The position numbers were made by a program, and so were the translations under genes. Under the pieces are notes generated by a model that saw only the letters and a list, made by a program, of their open reading frames with translations, ran no database searches and was not told where the DNA came from. From contig NC_068974.1 of the NCBI RefSeq assembly GCF_016808095.1, forward strand, positions 8,866,001-8,930,000: a stretch of DNA of 64,000 nt. The letters are read 5' to 3'. The DNA comes from Vigna angularis (lineage: Eukaryota > Streptophyta > Magnoliopsida > Fabales > Fabaceae). Position 1 is the first letter of the stretch, and every line of letters begins with the position of its first letter. Shown piece by piece: positions 23,925 through 35,050 of this stretch.

Positions 23925-25899
23925 TAGTTGTTGTAGTAGGCCGCCCGGCCTTTGATGCTCTGCCTTCGCACGTTGACACGTTTAACAAGATGCTACAAAA
24001 CGAGCAATGTCACTCTTCATTCCTGGCCACCAGAAAGAACTCCGGAGATCCTGATACATCTTAGTCATACCCGGATGTATACTAAGATGGCTATGATGCC
24101 CTTCCTCCAAGATAATCCTCTTCAGGTCTCCATCATTTGGGATGCACGTCCGGCCCTTATAACGTAAGAAACCGTCCGTTCCAGTGTTAAACTCCTTGGT
24201 CTGATCCGTACCGAGTGCGTCTAATATCTTCACTAACTCTTCATCCTCTCGTTGCTTCTTTTTGATCCGCTCGAACACGTCGCTGGATATCCTAAGGTTA
24301 CAACACTTGATACTGTTCGGCTCCAACTCGAATTGTAACCTTAGATCTCTAAAGCTTTCAACCAGGCTGAGTTCTTTAACCATCATAACTGAGATGTGAA
24401 CTGCTTTCCTGCTTAGGGCGTCCGCCACTACATTAGCTTTTCCCGGATGATATAGCTGTTCAAAGTCATAATCCTTCAAGAACTCCAGCCAACGCCTTTG
24501 CCTCATGTTCAACTCCTTCTGATCAAATAAGTATTTGAGGCTCTTGTGATCACTAAAGACTTGGAATGTGGATCCGTACAAGAAATGTCTCCAAATCTTC
24601 AACGCGAAAACGACCGCTGCCAACTCCAGGTCGTGTGTTGGGTAATTCCTCTCGTGAGTCTTCAATTGGCGGGATGCGTACGCTACCGCTCGCTTTTCTT
24701 GCATCAGTACACAACCCAGACCTTGGTGAGACGCATCACAATATACTTCGAAAGGCTTGGCCGTGTCTGGAATGACCAACACTGGAGCGCTCGTCAATTT
24801 CACTTTCAACTCCTGGAAGCTGGCTTCACAACGATCGGTCCAAGCGAACGGCTGATCTTTACGAGTCAACTGAGTTAGCGGCGCTACTATCTTAGCAAAA
24901 CCTTCAATGAAACATCTGTAGTAGCCCGCCAGTCCCACAAAGCTACGCACCTCAGTGACCGAACGTGGACTCTCCCATTCCCGTACCGCTCGCACTTTCG
25001 CTGGGTCTACCGAGATGCCTCCAACCGACACCACATGCCCCAAAAACTGAATTTCCTTCATCCAGAATTCATATTTAGACAACTTGGCATATAACTCCTT
25101 CTCCCGTAACACTCCAAGTACAAGTCTAAGATGTTCCTCATGTTCGTCTTCGGTCTTGGAATAGATGAGAATATCGTCTATGAAGACGACCACAAACTTA
25201 TCCAAATAAGGCCTGAAGATGCGATTCATATACTCCCTGAACACTGCTGGAGCGTTCGTTACTCCAAATGGCATCACCACGTATTCATAATGCCCATAGC
25301 GAGATCTGAACGCTGTCTTCTGGATGTCATCTTCCTTAACTCTGATTTGATGATATCCGGATCTCAAATCAAATTTTGAGAATACAGCAGCCCCATGCAA
25401 TTGATCCAGCAAGTCATCTATCCTTGGAAATGGGTACTTGTTCTTGATGGTCAGCTTATTCAATTGTCTGTAGTCTATACATAACCGCGAGCTGCCATCC
25501 TTCTTCCTTACTAACAGTACGGGCGCTCCCCAAGGTGATACGCTCGGCCTAATGAATTGCTTCTCCATCAAATCTTCAATCTGCTCCTTGAGTTCAGCTA
25601 ACTCCGCAGGAGACATCCGATAAGGCTGAACCGAGATAGGAGCCGCTGTCGTCACCAAATCAATGGTGAATTCAACTTCACGATGCGGGGGAAGTCCAGG
25701 TATTTCTTCCGGAAAAACGTCCGGAAATTCGTCCACAACCGATCGTCCTTCACTGTTCTTGTCTTTGGACGATCGTTCCATATTCGCATTCCCAACTTCT
25801 CCGTCTTCGTGTGTCATTATAAGAAAACAGCTGGCGCCCTCCATAATATCTTCTTTCAATTGACCGAGCGTCACTGACAACACCTCTTCTTCTTCACCA
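23925..25899 (-). pseudogene. Tekay-like reverse transcriptase, RNase H and integrase zinc finger
   Basis: RT motifs in order: [61 protein letters not shown] and the active site [14 protein letters not shown]. RNase H follows ([36 protein letters not shown]). Then comes the HHCC integrase zinc finger ([18 protein letters not shown]). TAA at 23982-23984 falls inside the zinc finger just after VASC. The frame joins gag-protease across a one-base shift near 25900. RVT_1, RT_RNaseH and Integrase_H2C2 families are expected. Confidence 0.92.
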
Positions 25900-27441
25900 G
25901 GGGAAAATTAATTCCTTCTTACCACAATCAATAAGAATGCGATTGGTAGCCAACCAATCCATTCCTAAAATCACCTCCAAACCTTGAAGAGGTAAGTAGA
26001 TGAGGTTAACCTTAAACTTACGCCCTTCCACTTCTATAGGACACCTGACGCACATAGTGGACGTCCTAACCTCACCAGCCGCTGGGGTAGACACCACCAG
26101 GTCGAACTGCATTTCTCTCACTTCTAAACCCAGTTTGCCAACGCACTCCTTCGAGATGAAGGAATGAGTTGCCCCCGAATCAAACAGCACACGACAAGAT
26201 ATTCCACACAGCAAGCATTCACCGGTTATAAGGTTACCTGAGCTTGCTGCTTCTGCTCCAGTTATAGCACAGACGCGCCCCACTGCTTGTGCTCTACCAC
26301 CTCTCGGTTGGTTCCTTCCAGCATTAGGTGGCCTCATCACTGCACGTCCACTCATGTTGCACTCGTTATCCGAGTGCCCGTTCCTTCCACAACGGCTGCA
26401 GTGCTTTCCTCCCACCAGCTGAGGGCATGAAGAACGATAATGTGGCCCTCCACACCGGAAACAAACAACGTTTCCTTGTCCAGACTGTCCGACAGGAACT
26501 AATGCTTGTGACCCGCTTGCATGAGAAGGCTGGTTTGGACGAGCGTAAGGTGGTCTCCTTTGAACAATACCTCCCCTGGACACGATCGGTCCCCTACTCA
26601 CTTGTTGCTGCTTCTTCTGTCGTTCCGCTTCTGCCATATTCTTCTCCAAGACCTTGGCTCGCTCAACCATAGCAAGAAACGACCGGATGCACAGACTTCT
26701 AATCAAGACCTTCAAATCACTCCGCAGTCCGTTCTCAAATTTCCTGCACTGCCACTCCTCACTGGTGGCTATCGTATTGAACCGAACAAGGTGCTTAAAC
26801 TTATTTGTATATTCAGAAACTGACATCCCACCTTGAACCAGCTGCAAAAACTCTACTTCCTTCGCAAAACAGACGCTGTCAGGGAAGTACTCCTCATAAA
26901 ACTTACTGCGAAATACTTCCCAGGTGATAGGACGCTGAGCGTCTGCCAGAATAGCTCTTGTACTCGCCCACCAGTGGCTTGCTTCCCCAGTCAACAAATA
27001 CTCCGTGAACGCCAAACGGTTCTCATCTGGACACCTCTTGGCGTTGAAGATCCTTTCCATGTCCCTTAACCACTGATCCGCCTCATCAGGGAGGCCCTTC
27101 CCACTGAACTTAATCGGATGGTGTTGGAGGAAACTCTCCAAGCTCCATTCAGCAGCAGGCTGGGCAGCGTTGGAAGAGGACGCCCCCGGAGTGTGTCTGG
27201 TTGCTGCTAAAATTTCCATTAATTGTCTTTGGGTCGTTTCAGAGTTGGCACGAGAGGCCTCCAAACTCTGCATAGCGTTCTGATTCTGCTGCATCAGAGT
27301 GGCATTCTGCTCCATTAACGTGGTATTTTTCTGCTGCAGTCTATCAATCACAGTCTCCAACAACCTAGTATTGTTGGACGTATCAGGCTCATTAGGTTGA
27401 GGTGGAGGAGGGAGTCTAGGTGCCATTTGTTCTCTGGACAC
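25894..27441 (-). pseudogene. Tekay-like gag and protease, frameshifted from pol
   Basis: A 515-codon frame. The N-terminus is Pro/Gln-rich with a coiled coil (LLETVIDRLQQKNTTLMEQ). The retrotransposon gag domain follows (ADQWLRDMERIFNAKRCP, LTGEASHWWAS, FYEEYFPDSV, VSEYTNKFKHLVRF). Then come two Cys/His knuckles (CFRCGGPHYRSSC and the perfect CCHC CSRCGRNGHSDNEC) and an aspartic protease with VLFDSGATHSFIS. The frame ends at LIFPW because of one extra base in a C4 run (25900-25903, complement); the pol frame starts immediately after. The start could be Met 1 or Met 6 (MAPRLPPPP). Confidence 0.9.
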
Positions 27442-27569
27442 AGAGAAAGACGAGCGTTAGTAATGTTCAAAGAGTTTGAAAAAAACATAAATCATTTAAA
27501 CACATGATAAGCCCACAGCAAAAACATAGTGCACTCATAACCTACAGTGTCCTTTAATAGAACAAAACT

Positions 27570-27581
27570 GCTCTGATACCA
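27570..27581 (-). promoter_or_regulatory. Primer binding site, initiator-Met tRNA
   Basis: TGGTATCAGAGC on the minus strand, four bases after the end of the 5' LTR. This is the standard complement of the 3' end of plant initiator-Met tRNA and fixes the element's orientation. Confidence 0.93.
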
Positions 27582-27585
27582 CTAA

Positions 27586-30522
27586 TGTAACATCCCAAAA
27601 TACAGTAATTACCATAATCAGAATTAATTACATTAAATCAGTAAAACAGTGCAGTCTTTACAATACTAACGAGGTTCAAAAAGCCGAACGAACGACTTAA
27701 CGTAAAGAAATATGCGAACGCAACAGAAACAGGAGTTCAGGGACGAACGGTCTTACAAAACCTTGACCGAACGTCCATAATAAAACTAAAAGACTAATAA
27801 ATGAAAAACACGCGAGCGCTCTAAGGCTCGGCTTTAACTTCTACTTCCACCAGATTCGCGTCTTCCAAATTTTCTTCTTCTAGCGTCTCTTCAAGTGACG
27901 TGTCTCCATCTGCTCACATCCACACGGATGATCATTGCAATGACAGGACGAACGTACATAGACAATAGACAACACAAGGAAAACGAAAGGGTAAGCTTAA
28001 GTAATTTAATTTATACATCAACATGTACACTAATATTTCAATTCATACAAGCACATAACTCAATATATAACATCATCCGAAATATATATATATACTCTAG
28101 ACCGACCGTTCGGACTGTATGAATCTGTGTAGTTACAAGGGTCCTTGCACCCGAGTGATGTAGTAACTGGGATACACCAAACAGCTGCCACTCGAGGTCA
28201 GTCCGTTCTTACGTCGCCCATGTTAACTTATGGACTAAGGACCTCCTGCCGTTCCCACACATGACCTACTCCCTCTACATGAGGATGAGTACTCACGGAA
28301 CATCAGGATGGACAGCGAGTCTTAACTTATCCACAGTCATACTTTACCAAATTTAATATTCAAATATATATAAGAGTCGTTCCTCCCTGGAACGCTCGTT
28401 CAAATTCCATAATCGTATAATCATTCAATATAGTGTTCATACTTCAACATCTTATAATTTATCATCATCTCTATCTTCAGTTTTAAAAGTATAAAATAAC
28501 GAACGTTCATACTTCTGAAGAACGAAGACGAACGCTAAAGACTAGATTTAGAAGGCTCGTTGTCAAACCGAATAAGTCAACACGTACTTACATGACGAAC
28601 GTGACTGATACTCGAATCAGTTGAATGAACCGACTCTTAGAGATATAACATAAATGTTCAGAATAATTTAGGTACAAAGACTCTAGACCAAATTCAAATG
28701 GATAAAGATACAACAAGACAATTATTTAATTATACTGAGAACAATTCGTTTAAAGGGATCGACTGCCAGTCAATGACCGAATGCGATGATATGCATTTAC
28801 TAATAATTTGGACGAACGCTATTTATGTCTGTTCCAAAATCAAGGACGAGCGTTCGGTATAAGACCGAACACTTCTTAGGACGAACGCTAGATATAAGAC
28901 CAATAATTAATTAGAGCGAACGCTTGGTATAAGACCGAGTGCTAATTAGGACGAACGCTCAGTGTAAGACCGAGCGCTACAAATTTATAAGTATAAGGGA
29001 TAATACATTATAACTTAATTTTAAATTACAAGATTACCACTAGGCTGAGCCGAACGCTCAACATAGTATTTCACGGGACGCTCGTTCTCGATCGGAACTC
29101 TTTCCAAATAAAAGAATTCCTTTTTAAGCAATTGATTAGAAACCGAACGGTATAAGACCGTACGATGACAAACGTATTTTATCATAGTAAGGATTATCAT
29201 ATTCAGATTTTTCATCTATTCTAACTCAACATTTTTCATACGATTCATAATCTTATAATTTCATATTCATCATTTAATTTACATACTTTATAGAATTCAT
29301 ATTAACAACTCATACTATACGATAATCATCCATTTTCCAATTCATACGTATCAACCAACACATACCATATTCATTCATGCATAACAGCGATCGTTCAGGC
29401 ATACTCAAACAGCATACATCTCATTCATTCAGTTCATATCATGCTTGCACAAAACATCCAAGTATAAATTAAATTAATAAGCTTCCCTTACCTGGATAGC
29501 AGTGTACGCCCTAAGAGTGTGACTTGGTGTCGTTCAAATATGGCTTTCTACCCCCAATGATTTTCTTAAGCTCTTCACTAAATCTAACCAAAAGAAATGT
29601 AGAAGAATTTAGCTTATACCCTTGCATGCAACTGAATCTTAGTTTGCATGTAACTCAGAAACAAACGTCCAGAGTCGAGCGTCTTACCGGTTACAGAACG
29701 TGGATCTGTTCGGTTCAGATTGAAGCTCATGGCGCAGGGAACGTTTCTACGGTTCTGAAACGTGATCGGAGAAGAAGGTGATGAGTTACAGTAGAGAGAT
29801 GGTGAACTGGTTCTAGAGAGAAGTTGGAGAAGAAGAAAAGTCAGGTCTTGGTGGAGAAGAAGGTGCATGCAGAGAGTGGGAGAAGTGTTTTCAGAAAATT
29901 TAGTTTTCTTCCCCCAAGGTCAAACGGACGTGCACTCTCATGCGGACACCTGTTTTCCACTAACGGTTCAGAAGGTTCTAAAGTGACACTTGGCAGGCGT
30001 GCGTTAGAGTGTGTGAGTGCGTTTTAATGAGACTGAGGGTGTGTGGCGCGATGCATTAATGAAAGCTGACAGGTGACTCAGCAGTGCATTAATTTGATTA
30101 GACATATGGCTTACGGTTTAATTTTCCAAGGCCTCACACACCCTCTTATAGGCTTTCCCTGGTCTACGGACTGATAATAGCCTTATTCAATACACAATAA
30201 AATACAACACAAGATCATTCTTTGATTTCTTATACAGACATTGTATAGGATATTTGATAGGTCCTCTTTAACTGTGTAATTTCTAAAGGGTTGTAAATAT
30301 AATTGGGAAAACAATCAAGGTTAAAATGTAAGGTCTGGGGCAATAAAGAAACAAGAGCTGCCATTTTTTATACACACCAGAAGAACACATAAATTTATTA
30401 CTGAAAAATGAAGATAATATTACAAGATCTTAGAAGATAATATATCTTAAATTCTAAAAACATGCAATACAATCCTTTTCTGCATTGAGAAAGATGATTA
30501 TGAGAGAAAAATTACTAAAACA
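27586..30522 (-). repeat. Tekay-like 5' LTR (about 2.9 kb if the right border holds)
   Basis: Certain from 27586 to about 29548 by homology to the left LTR. The extension to 30522 rests on the CA-CAACC match to the left flank and on a promoter-like TATA box at 30145-30150. Many GACGAACG/GAACGCTCG words occur in it. Frames such as 29524-29868 have no domain. Confidence 0.65.
30145..30150 (-). promoter_or_regulatory. TATA box in the Tekay-like 5' LTR
   Basis: CCTATAAGAGGGTGTGTGAG on the minus strand, upstream of a G/C-richer leader-like stretch. Its position in the putative U3 supports extending the LTR beyond the homology limit at 29548. Confidence 0.45.
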
Positions 30523-30988
30523 CAACCATCATTGTGTATGATTGAGTAATACCTGTAGGAGTATCGAATACAGCTAACAATCTCCTACCAAGATCTTCAG
30601 CTAAGTTTAGTACTTAAAACTTGGTTTGAAGAGGCTGGATAAACATGAATTTCAGAAAATATGTCAATAAATCTCTTCCACAGGTGCACACATCCAAACA
30701 GTAAGAAAGAAGTTTATGTTTGTATCCAAACTAGTAGAACACAAATACTTGTAGATGTAATCATAAATAAAAAGATCAATCATTTCAAACATTAATCAAA
30801 TTATACTCTAAATCCTGACCAACTTCTTAATCAAAATCTTAAACACAACACTTGCCATCAGATAAGATGCTTCAGTTACATATCACATAAAAAGCCATAA
30901 TTTGACATCATACATTATATTTACAAAAGAAGAAAATGATATCAAACCAAAGTAAGAAGAGAAACCAAAACCAACCTTAAACACTTAC

Positions 30989-31059
30989 AGATTCAATATG
31001 CCCAGTCAATGAGTATACTAAGCTTCCGTCAAATGCATTCCAAACACAAATTCTACAAT
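30989..31059 (-). pseudogene. Captured exon of a BRWD/PHIP-type WD40 (bromodomain) gene
   Basis: A 71-bp exon with its own splice sites: acceptor CTTGTAG/ATTG and donor AATCT/GTAAGT. It encodes DCRICVWNAFDGSLVYSLTG plus HIES, a WD40 blade. I recognise it as very close to the corresponding segment of plant WD40-bromodomain proteins (BRWD/PHIP homologues), which have VDGSLVHSLTGHTES-like sequence here. Only this exon is evident; neighbouring exons are not seen on either side. It lies inside CACTA-1, right of the nested retrotransposon, so it is most simply a gene fragment picked up by the transposon. Confidence 0.7.
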
Positions 31060-32189
31060 CTACAAGAATATCATGCAACCAGATAAAATAATAATCTTCT
31101 AGCTTTAAATCATGAAAGAAAATTACAACGGCTGCAACATTATTATCCTGACACTTGCACAACAGTTGTATGATAACAAGAACAATGCTTAAGTAATTAA
31201 GGGTTTGCTTAGTAAAGAAAATGATTTTACATTTTCATCACTTGTCCTATTACTGATAACAAAAGAAGCTAGTTGTTTTCAAGCATTTGCACGTTAAAGG
31301 ATGAAAACAACCAAAAGTTGTTTCACTCTTTCCTCTTCAAATCAAATATCTAAACACAAAATAACTTCAAAACAATGTCACGGTTATGAAATCTTTTAAT
31401 AACCACTTATTTCAGGATGCAGAAGTAAACACATAAATGGAATACACACTTTCATGCATTTTTCGACCTCCTCAACACAAAAACTCATCTCCATCAACAT
31501 CCCATATCCCATCCCCTCCCTGAACACCCATTTTCAATAACACTCAAGGTTTAAGACAAATGAGAAATTAAAATTGTACACAATCAACCCCCTACATACT
31601 GTAATTGAAGTCACAATCGTACTTAATAAGCTATATAATTAATCTTATCATATAGGGTGGGTCCATGCCTACACTTGTGAAGCTACTTTTCATAGAAATT
31701 AAAGAATATCAACAACTTTGGGTTAATTCAACATTAAATTAGTTTGATAGCATTGCACCACCAGGTTCGTTAACCTCCAACTCTCGATCAACTTGTATGG
31801 AACGTGCCAAACATCTTTAATCCATAATCCAATATAAGTACAAAGTCACTTCAACTAACATGCACACTAACTACAACAAAATCTATCTAAGGGTAATCTA
31901 AAAATCCACTAAGTTGTCTAAAACAGTTTTTAATGTTCATCTAACACAACTAAAAAGTACTTGTTTTGGTGAAATTCAAATCAAATTTAGAATGAAAAGC
32001 AAAACAATTTAAACTACCTCTAAACTAAGTGAGTGAAATATATCAATTTAAGACACTACACTAATAATGGTCTAAAAACAACTAATTAGCACAGGAAGTG
32101 TTGATTCAAGATATACTTATGTAGTATATATGACCTTTTATCACCTTTCAATGACAGCCAATAAAAAGAAACCGAAATCTAAGAAATTC
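31060..32189. other. CACTA-1 internal sequence, possibly captured intron, no gene seen
   Basis: AT-rich without open frames. Because it flanks the captured WD40 exon with an intact acceptor, some of it may be intron of the donor gene. Confidence 0.4.
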
Positions 32190-32540
32190 AAACTTACCAA
32201 GTGCAGAAGGCAATTGCAGCTCGAGCTTATCTCTTCCACTTCCAAGAAACCAACCTAGGGTTTCCAAGATTGCGATTTCGAACCTCCAAAACAACAACGA
32301 CAAAAACTAAGTCAATGTAACAACACCAGAGAAAAGAAAATTGAAATAAACCTCAAACCTAAGCAATTCAAACTTACCACGAGTAGGAGGCAACTACAAC
32401 TCGAGCTTCCAGTACGAAGAAACCAACTTCGGGTTTCCAAAGTCGCGATATCAAACCTCCAAAGAGCAATGACAAAAAATAGGTCAATGAAACAACAAAA
32501 AGAGAAAATGAAAATAGAAATTAACCTCAAACCTTCGATT
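32190..32540. repeat. Tandem duplication of about 170 bp
   Basis: Two imperfect copies (about 32190-32370 and 32375-32540). They share, in order, TTCAAACTTACCA, CAACTCGAGCTT/GCAGCTCGAGCTT, GAAACCAAC, GGGTTTCCAA and AACCTCCAAA. Each contains CTTACC, which on the minus strand reads GGTAAG, a splice-donor-like word. A further short duplication (GAAGAAGTTCAGTG, GAGGTGCGGG) follows at about 32670-32740. Confidence 0.65.
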
Positions 32541-33000
32541 ACTCACCGCGTTCGACAAATGAAATCTGAATCCACACAACTCACGATGGTAAAGCACACC
32601 ACGAAACACTGATGCGGAAGAAACGAGTCCAAGACAGAGACAGAGAAGAGAAGAGGTGCGCGACTGACAGTGAAGAAGTTCAGTGTAGAAGAGGTGCGGG
32701 ACTGACAATGAAGAAGTTCAGTGCAAAAGAGGTGCGGGAATGAAGGTTTGCGAAGAGGGAGAGGTTCGGGAATGAAACTTTAGTGCATAAATTTTAAATT
32801 CTTTTTTGGAGAGTTAAATGTATTTTTTTTCGAGAATGAGAGGGAGGAAATTTTCGACCTTTCAATTAAATTTTTAAATTTTTTTTTCAACAGCAATATA
32901 TAATATCACCAAATAAACTTTTGTCAGCTTACACATGCATATTAGATACTGATAATCCCTAGAAAGCTTCCCGCGCAAAAGCGCCAAAATTACATACCAC
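32541..33000. other. CACTA-1 right-end leader region, no gene seen
   Basis: Mixed sequence with A- and T-runs leading into the right subterminal array. On the minus strand this is the 5' side of the element, where the promoter of the transposase transcript would be expected. Confidence 0.4.
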
Positions 33001-33160
33001 AATTATATACGGATTTTCCGTATATAACGATTTCTTCAATTATATACGGATTTATCCGTATATAACGCGTTTCCCAATATCTGTATAAAATATCCGTATA
33101 TAATACGTATATTACATACCGATTTAATCCGTATATAATTATCCGTATATAACTGGCTAT
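33000..33160. repeat. CACTA-1 right subterminal repeats
   Basis: Several TATATACGGAT(T)..TCCGTATATAA copies, the same words as at 10270-10612, next to the terminus CTTGTAGTG. The pairing of the two arrays shows that 10258 and 33172 are ends of one element. Confidence 0.9.
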
Positions 33161-33172
33161 TTTCTTGTAGTG

Positions 33173-33612
33173 ACATAATCACGAAAAAATATTTCCTTAG
33201 GCATGTAGATTCACTATCCTTAAGGACTTATCCGCGGTGTATTGCGCAAGTCCCCCAAGATACAACAGGAACTTCCTAGAATATCTATGAGGATCTCAGA
33301 ACTAGCAAGCATCTCTAAAAAAGAGTATAAAATAAACCCAGAATAATTTTAGAAGAGGAAAAGAAGAAAGAAGAATAAGAGAAGACTGTTTTTGGTGTGT
33401 TTTGGAATAGGGGGAATAGCTCTATATTTATAGAGCTAGGAAAGAATAAAATCAATAAAAGACAATAAAAACAATAAATAATTGATCGTTGCAGCACTTA
33501 AAAATTTGACTGTTGCTAATTAATAAAAGAATATTAACGTTGTTAATTAATGAAAGAATATGAATGTTGTAAAACATTCCAAAACCAACGTAACTTTTGG
33601 AATATTACAACA
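33173..33612 (-). repeat. Outer part of copia 5' LTR
   Basis: Matches 7854-8293 from ACATAATCACGA through AAGAGTATAAAATAAACCC to AATATTACAACA with scattered differences. The following bases ATTTG (33613-33617) pair with GTTTG at 7833-7837 as the copia target duplication. Confidence 0.85.
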
Positions 33613-34263
33613 ATTTGTGCTTGATATGAGAATACATTTTCATTAAATGAATCATGTTTTAAACAGATAAATAATCTCATTTTCAGATGAAATAATCGAT
33701 TTAACATAGTGTAGAATCTGTTAGATTTCACCAGATCTCATTGTATACTTAACAAGAGCAAACTACTTTGTAATAATCAATTACATAAGTCATATAATCG
33801 ATTAAAATAGGAAGCAATGTCATTATATGTTTTATATGTGATATATCTGTTTAGAATGGAAATTAGATTGAAAATTTGCTTAAGTACAAGATTAATCGAT
33901 TACATAAGTTAGCTAATCGATTAAATCATTTTACTTTATTCAAATCCATTTCATTTAATAGCCTGAACTGTGATAACTTTCATTTGATTTTATAATTGGC
34001 TTATGTGATTTTATAATCGATTACATGCTAAGGAAAATCTATTAAAACAATGGAAAAATTATTAAATGAAAGTTAGTTTCAGCGTTTAAAATTATTTTGT
34101 TGATAAAGTTCAAAATTATCACAATAAAGACAAATAATATGTTCTAATTATATTTTAAAAGAAATTCTCCTAAATTTGTTGGTTCATTTTCTCAAACGGC
34201 AATTTTGTGACCAAAAATCCTAAACTTTCTTTTATATCATAATCTTAAACAAGATTACTCCCT
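33613..34263. repeat. Flank with TAATCGATTA palindromes, no gene
   Basis: Non-coding. TAATCGATTA-type words occur repeatedly at 33690-34040 (for example ATAATCGATTTAAC, TAATCAATTACATAAG, TTAATCGATTACATAAG, CTAATCGATTAAATC, ATAATCGATTACATGC), often as pairs followed by CATAAGT. They resemble the GTAACCGATTAC cluster at 5898-5998. Confidence 0.65.
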
Positions 34264-35050
34264 CACTAGTAAAAAAATCGATATTATTGCGCCCGTTATG
34301 CCTCGGTTCAGTAGAAACCGAACCATAAAATGATGCAGTGGCATTTTTGAAATTTTTGCAACAGTATAGGCCTCGGTTGGTTTGAAATCGAAGCTGTATA
34401 GGATATATCGCCTTGGTTATCTACAAAACCGAGGCCAAAAGTCCCTACAAGAACTTGACAGTCAAATCAACTGTCTGATGTAAACCTCTGTATAGGGCTT
34501 TTGGCTTCGGTTATCTTCAGAACCTGACAGTCCACTCAATTGTCTAATGGAAATCTCTATGCAGGGTTTTGGCCTCGGTTGTATGCAGAACTAAGGCCAA
34601 AAACCACTGCAAGACCTGATATTCCATATTTGCAATCTGATCACATAAATGTGGCAATTAGATAGTCAGGGATTTAGCCTTGGTTCTCTAGGGAATTGAG
34701 GCCATAAACCCTCTGCCAAAATCTGACATTCCTTATTCAGTTTTACATTAAATTTGGCAGTCAGATCGTTAGGGATTTGGCCGTAGACCCTAATCTGAAC
34801 AAAATTTAAATATTTAATATTTAGTAGAGGATTTGGCCTCGGTTTGGCGTCGAACCGACACAAAAAGGTTGAAAAAAATTTCAAAATTGTCATTCGATAT
34901 TAATTTTGAATTTTTTTTACGAGATTAGGCCTCGATTTTTTGGGAAATTGAGGCCGTAGACCCTTTATTGCTTCAGTTTTAGTGGGAACCAAGGTAATAG
35001 CCTTCGTAAGTTAAAAAAAGAAAACGTGAAAGGAACAATGTCGTCTTCTC
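34264..35050. repeat. CACTA-2 left terminus and subterminal repeats
   Basis: After the CACTA terminus, GCCTCGGTT and its complement AACCGAGGC recur in both orientations every 50-100 bp up to about 34990, along with GACAGTC..CT.TCTGAT words. This differs in sequence from the CACTA-1 array, so the two elements belong to different families. Confidence 0.75.

Larger units (their letters stand above)
21626..30522 (-). mobile_element. Ty3/gypsy element, Tekay/chromovirus-like, nested in CACTA-1
   Basis: On the minus strand: 5' LTR (right), initiator-Met tRNA primer site, gag-protease, RT-RNase H, integrase, truncated 3' LTR (left). Left flank CAACC (21621-21625) matches CAACC at 30523-30527, directly after a CA, which sets the proposed right border. 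This border is inferred from that 5-bp match and a TGT...ACA fit, because the 3' LTR lacks this end for comparison. Gag and pol have at least one frameshift and two stops. The domain order and the long LTR fit the Tekay (Del) group, but the chromodomain region is lost. Confidence 0.75.
10258..33172 (-). mobile_element. CACTA (En/Spm) element 1, about 22.9 kb including a nested retrotransposon
   Basis: The left end CACTACAAGAAAA (10258) and the right end TTTTCTTGTAGTG (up to 33172) are perfect inverted repeats. The canonical CACTA terminus has this sequence. Both ends are followed inwards by arrays of the same TATACGGATAATCCGTATA subterminal repeat, so they belong to one element. Inside are TNPA-like and TNPD-like genes on the minus strand, a captured WD40 exon and an inserted Tekay-like retrotransposon (21626 to about 30522). 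Without the insert it is about 14 kb. Both transposase genes have breaks, so it is likely non-autonomous now. Confidence 0.85.
7838..33612 (-). mobile_element. Ty1/copia element, internally deleted, split by a CACTA insertion
   Basis: The element runs on the minus strand: 5' LTR (33612-33173 continued at 10257-10241), a gag start (10227-10105), the 3' part of pol (about 9870-9007), a polypurine tract (8303-8294) and 3' LTR (8293-7838). Removing the CACTA insert leaves about 2.86 kb, against roughly 5 kb for a full copia element, so the middle (most of gag, protease, integrase and the front of RT) is missing. Both LTRs have TGTTGTA...TACAACA ends. The flanks GTTTG and ATTTG differ at one position, consistent with an aged 5-bp target duplication. 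Confidence 0.75.
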
